64,000 nucleotides of DNA, from assembly GCA_036873755.1 (NCBI GenBank), contig JAVTVY010045423.1, positions 124,001-188,000 on the forward strand, in the 5' to 3' direction. This document shows positions 59,044 through 64,000 of this stretch, one piece after another. The position numbers and the translations under genes were made by a program. Numbering within the stretch: position 1 is the stretch's first letter; each line of letters opens with the position of its first letter. The notes below the pieces were generated by a model. The model did no database searches, was not told the DNA's origin, and saw only the letters and a list, made by a program, of their open reading frames with translations. The stretch is from Hanleya hanleyi. Lineage: Eukaryota > Mollusca > Polyplacophora > Lepidopleurida > Hanleyidae.

Positions 59044-60061
59044 GTATCTCTTAGCCTTTCGTAACACTTTACTTTCGATTTCTTTACTTGACAAACTTAT
59101 TTTGATAGGTGTATTTCTTTCCGACTTTTCACGGAGCCTGTACATATCTAACATACTCATCTCCGGAAGGTCTAATTCTGTTCAAAGAATATCGTTAATC
59201 CGTTCTATGTCACGTAGTTTCTGTTCCGCATGTGACCCTTTCTTGGACTAAACAGGCATTGTAAGATTTAGCTTCCAGTTCGTATTCGTGTATGGCCCGT
59301 TGGATCTTTTTACAGTTTCTTTTCTCGTTGACCGCTTTGTCTTCAACGCCATCGATTTGTGCTTTTAGCTTTCAAGTCACTTTCACTCGCGTTTTGTATT
59401 AGGTTCGCCAGTTTTCGCTTAAGTGGGGTCTCTGACTTGCACCCCAGCCATAGGACCAAATCAAGCCGCTGCGCCCTTGAGTGTCGTTCACTATGCCATT
59501 GTAGCGTCTGACAGATCTACCGGAGCATTGAAGACAAAATCAGAGATCACAAAAGTCACATTGTATGTTTTCATCCTTGTCCGACAATGACTTTTCGTAT
59601 GAGGCATACATCGTTTAGCTTGTTGTTGTTGTTGTTCGACAGATCCCATGTCAACATGGCTGCCGCTTTGGCTTTAAGGACTTGAACCGTCCCTCTAACT
59701 TTGCCGATTTTTTTGGCCCCGATGACCTCCTGTTCTCGGTTGAGGCATTTTTCAGACGTTTATTGATGTTTTGAAATGTAAACTATACAGTGTTCTCAGT
59801 GGAAGATTGTTAAAACAAAACTAAGATCGAGAGGCATATGAGTGACGAAAACTTCCGACATCCTCCACCCACGCATGCGCTAACTCTCCTGTCTAAGAGG
59901 AGAGTATATCAGTGGAAAATGATCCCGCTTAACGATGTCCGCCGGTGATTTTTTACTTTGGCGGCCATTTTGCTGATTTTCATATTGAGTTATCTCCTAT
60001 CCATAGGTTAAGAGAGGGATTTCCTTTAAAAGCTTTCTAGCTGAGAATTTTGCACAGCAAC
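59044..60061. other. Remainder of unit 1, no recognised gene
   Basis: Includes a (GTT)n run (59620) and weak minus-strand open stretches. The same block recurs at 61841-62841 with few changes. Confidence 0.5.
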
Positions 60062-61600
60062 TGATGATCCTGTGGCTTTCAGTCAATCATATGACTTGCC
60101 TGAACTTCCAACAAGTCAATTGAGCTGGAAGGGGAAACGAAGTATTTTGACGCTGCAGTAGCGTTAATACAGATGAAAACAATTAAGTCCGCGTTCAGAC
60201 GGATACACCGGCGGCTTTTATTTAATATTTCTGAGTATATAATAGTTATTATTGGATAAAATTCATCAATGAGGCCTTAGGGAAGGAACCATCATTCCGA
60301 GAGCCGGAAATCCTACAGAATATATAAAAAAAATTGTGACCCATGGCTTTGTTGTACTGTAGTTACAAATTGGCCTCTCTATGTGTTGGTAATTTATGAT
60401 GATCAGAAGGGATTTATGGCCGGACGATTTATCGATAAAAGTACTAGAATCATTTACGATATCCTTTCTAAAAGACGAAATTCTTGGCATATTGCTATCA
60501 GTAGATTCCGAGAAGGCGTTTGACTAGGTATCCTTGTCTTCCGTTGAAAAATTGTTGGTACCTTTTACCTTTCGTCCCTCTTTTCGATAATGGATGGAAA
60601 CAATAACTTTCTCCATCTTTTTAAGCGTAACTGTCAATGGATACTTGATTCAACCTCTGCCTATTGACTGAGGCTGTCGTCAAGAGATCCATTATCCCCG
60701 TATATATATTTATATATTTTTTTGTGTGGAGATTTTGGCAATACTGTTACGTGCAGAACCATATGACTTGCCTAACTTTCCCTTGACAATTTAATTAGGA
60801 TGGAAGAGGAAATAAAGTATTCTGAGGCTGTGGTAGCATTAAAACAGATGAAAACAAATAAAGCCCGGGCTCAGACAGATACACCAGCGAATTAGCTATT
60901 ATTGGATAAAATCATCAACGCGGTGTATGGGGAAGGGATAATAACCATCATTCCTGAGAGCCGGAAATCCTAGAGAATATATAAAGAATTGCTTGCCATA
61001 ACTTTGTTGAACAGTGGTTACAAATTGACCTCTCTTTGTGTCGGTAATCGGATGAAGAGAAGGTGTTTCATTGGTGTCCTTATCTTTCATTTAATAAGTA
61101 TTGGTACCTTTTACTATTTGTCCCTCTTTTCGACCATGGATAGAACAATATCTTTCTCCATCTTTTCAAGAATATCTGTCAATGGATACTTGGTTCGGCA
61201 TTTGTCAATCGACTGAGGCTGTCGTCAAGGGATCCATTGCCTCCGTATATACTTTTGTTTTATGTAGGGATTTTGGCAATAATGTTACGTGCCACACACC
61301 AAGTAAAATATATTAGGTCCTACTACTGGCACAGAGGAATTCATGTTGACGCTATACGCGGATGATCTTAGATAGGAGTGAGCGTTCTCTCGATGCTGTA
61401 CTGAAACTTTTCAAATAGATTTTCGAAGATATCCGCGTTAAAAAATAAATTTGGATTGGTTCTAAAAAAAGACCAATCGAAACGATCTGTGAAGATTGTG
61501 ATTTAAGGTGGACATCCCAATTTACAATTTTAGATATACAATATAATTTGCTATTGCTCAAACAACACACATTATTTATCCGTGTAGCAGTTTATTTTCA
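60062..61600 (+). pseudogene. LINE reverse transcriptase segments, unit 2
   Basis: Repeat of 57265-58800, with both RT half-copies and the same decayed motifs (EKAFD near 60520; LYADDL near 61355). Differences from unit 1 are scattered substitutions. Confidence 0.7.
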
Positions 61601-61665
61601 TTCCGCTGTTTTGGTGTGAGATCATGTAGGCTGTATGCATACTTCCTTGAAGTCCTCGGCTTTAG

Positions 61666-61840
61666 TTGCCACATGAACAGGTACAATAAAAGCGTACCTA
61701 AGATACAACACATATCACGAATCGTTAGATTCTTGGTATGTGCTTTAGAATAGTTTAACCGGAAGTCTTTTCTGTGAAGTCATGTGGCGCTGCCAGTATG
61801 TCGGCACCTCTTCCCACTTCCCTTATATGTGTTGTAATTT
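61666..61840 (+). repeat. Fragment of the 508-bp repeat in unit 2
   Basis: Same piece and same borders as 58869-59043. Confidence 0.93.
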
Positions 61841-62841
61841 GTATCTCTTAGCCTTTCGTAACACTTTACTTTCGATTTCTTTACTTGACAAACTTATTTT
61901 GATAGGTGTATTTCTTTCCGACTTTTCACGGAGCCTGTACATATCTAACATACTCATCTCCGGAAGGTCTAATTCTGTTCAAAGAATATCGTTAATCCGT
62001 TCTATGTCACGTAGTTTCTGTTCCGCATGTGACTCTTTCTTGGATTAAACAGGCATTGTAAGATTTAGCTTCCAGTTCGTATTCGTGTATGGCCCGTTGG
62101 ATCTTTTTACAGTTTCTTTTCTTGTTGACCGCTTTGTCTTCAACGCCATCGATTTGTGCTTTTAGCTTTCAAGTCACTTTCACTCGCGTTTTGTATTAGG
62201 TTCGCCAGTTTTCGCTTAAGTGGGGTCTCTGACTTGCACCCCAGCCATAGGACCAAATCAAGCCGCTGCGCCCTTGAGTGTCGTTCACTATGTCATTGTA
62301 GCGTCTGACAGCTCTACGGGAGCATTGAAGACAAAATCAGAGATCACAAAAGTCACATTGTATGTTTTCACTTTTCGTATGAGGCATACATCGTTTAGCT
62401 TGTTGTTGTTGTTGTTCGACAGATCCCATGTCAACATGGCTGCCGCTTTGGCTTTAAGGACTTGAACCGTCCCTCTAACTTTACCGATTTTTTTGGCCCC
62501 GATGACCTCCTGTTCTCGGTTGAGGCATTATTCAGACGTTTATTGATGTTTTGAAATGTAAACTATACAGTGTTCTCAGTGGAAGATTGTTAAAACAAAA
62601 CTAAGATCGAGAGGCATATGAGTGACGAAACCTTCCGACATCCTCCACCCACGCATGCGCTATCTCTCCTGTCTAAGAGGAGGGTATATCAGTGGAAAAT
62701 GATCCCGCTTAACGATGTCCGCTGGTGATTTTTTACTTTGGCGGCCATTTTGCTGATTTTCATATTGAGTTATCTCCTATCCATAGGTTAAGAGAGGGAT
62801 TTCCTTTAAAAGCTTTCTAGCTGAGAATTTTGCACAGCAAC

Positions 62842-64000
62842 TGATGATCCTGTGGCTTTCAGCCAATCATATGACTTGCCTGAACTTCCAACAAGTCAAT
62901 TGAGCTGGAAGGGGAAACGAAGTATTTTGACGCTGCAGTAGCGTTAATACAGATGAAAACAATTAAGTCCGCGTTCAGACGGATACACCGGCGGCTTTTA
63001 TTTAATATTTCTGAGTATATAATAGTTATTATTGGATAAAATTCATCAATGGGGCCTATAGGGAAGGAACCATCATTCCGAGAGCTGGAAATCCTACAGA
63101 ATATATAAAAAAAATTGTGACCCATGGCTTTGTTGTACTGTAGTTACAAATTGGCCTCTCTATGTGTTGGTAATCTATGATGATCAGAAGGGATTTATGG
63201 TCGGACGATTTATCGATAAAAGTACTAGAATCATTTACGATATCCTTTCTAAAAGACGAAATTCTTGGCATATTGCTATCAGTAGATTCCGAGAAGGCGT
63301 TTGACTAGGTATCCCTGTCTTCCGTTGAAAAATTGTTGGTACCTTTTACCTTTCGTCCCTCTTTTCGATAATGGATGGAAACAATAACTTGCTCCATCTT
63401 TTTAAGCGTAACTGTCAATGGATACTTGATTCAACCTCTGCCTAATGACTGAGGCTGTCGTCAAGAGATCCATTATCCCGTATATATATTTATATATTTG
63501 TTTGTGTGGAGATTTTGGCAATACTGTTACGTGCAGAACCATATGACTTGCCTAACTTTCCCTTGACAAGTTAATTGAGCTGGAAGGGGAAATAAAGTAT
63601 TCTGAGGCTGTGGTAGCATTAAAACAGACGAAAACAAATAAAGCCCGGGCTCAGACAGATACACCAGAGAATTTTTTTTTTTAATATTTCGCTGGGTATA
63701 TATATATATATATATATATTAGCTATTATTGGATAAAATCATCAACGCGGTGTATAGAGAAGGGATAATAACCATCATTCCTGAGAGCCGGATATCCTAG
63801 AGAATATATAAAGAATTGTCGGGCCATAAATTTGTTGAACAGTAGTTACAACTTGACCTCTCTTTCTGTCGGTAATCGAATGAAGGGAAGGTGTTTGATT
63901 GGTGTCCTTGTCTTTCATTTTAAAAGTATTGGTACCTTTTACTATTTGTCCCTCTTTTCGACCATGGATAGAAACAATAACTTCCTCCATCTTTTCAAGA
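62842..64000 (+). pseudogene. LINE reverse transcriptase segments, unit 3 (cut by window end)
   Basis: First RT half-copy 62842-63540, then the start of the second. A TATATA run near 63700 is inserted between two conserved parts. Confidence 0.7.

Larger units (their letters stand above)
57265..64000 (+). repeat. Tandem array of about 2.8-kb units (about 2.4 copies, runs off right edge)
   Basis: The marker TGATGATCCTGTGGCTTTCA occurs at 57265, 60062 and 62842, giving units of about 2797 and 2780 bp at well over 95% identity by eye. Each unit contains two partial LINE RT segments, a fragment of the 508-bp repeat, and about 1 kb of other sequence. A (TA)n expansion near 63700 is specific to the third copy. 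Short ORFs recur at the same relative places and are not called. Confidence 0.95.

Overview
This window looks like nuclear DNA from an invertebrate animal, most likely marine and possibly a mollusc. The evidence is split exons with GT/AG splice signals (a CUB-like exon and an LDL-receptor class A exon), BEL/Pao, Penelope-like, L1-like and Polinton-type elements, many foldback MITEs, and many minisatellites with almost no dense coding. The animal identification is inference. No bacterial gene organisation, tRNA, rRNA or CRISPR array was seen.

Layout. 1-8.7 kb: two minus-strand BEL/Pao LTR retrotransposon copies sharing a single LTR (about 4365-5707). Copy A (1-4364) carries gag/protease and a broken reverse transcriptase, split by a 1.2-kb, 20-bp minisatellite. 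Copy B (5708-8696) keeps RT, RNase H and integrase but is truncated upstream. 8.7-14.1 kb: part of a host gene on the minus strand, a CUB-like exon (13527-14079) joined in phase 1 to an LDLa exon (9135-9302). Its intron holds a 508-bp tandem array and a 1.2-kb inverted-repeat element, and a palindromic MITE lies next to the LDLa exon.

14.2-28.4 kb: four mobile units. These are a 3.8-kb Polinton/Maverick-type remnant with AG/CT ends and an ATPase pseudogene; a 2.7-kb transposon with about 750-bp terminal inverted repeats and fragments of a recurring invertebrate protein with an 'EADTR' motif; a 1.5-kb inverted-repeat element made of TAATTA palindrome arrays around captured Polinton-related pieces; and a degenerate Penelope-like element (PLE) flanked by inverted copies of one sequence.

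28.4-57 kb: mostly non-coding, with direct repeats, five minisatellites (47, 63, about 57, 15/30 and about 130 bp units), a possible signal-peptide first exon at 37552, and at least eight foldback or short inverted-repeat elements. 57-64 kb: a decayed L1-like LINE followed by a tandem array of about 2.8-kb units, each with two partial LINE reverse-transcriptase segments plus a piece of the same LTR-like repeat that forms the 508-bp array.

Functionally, the only host coding sequence I can support is the extracellular CUB/LDLa gene and, weakly, a secreted-protein first exon. Everything else recognisable is mobile DNA, mostly broken, with repeated evidence of nesting and sequence capture between elements.
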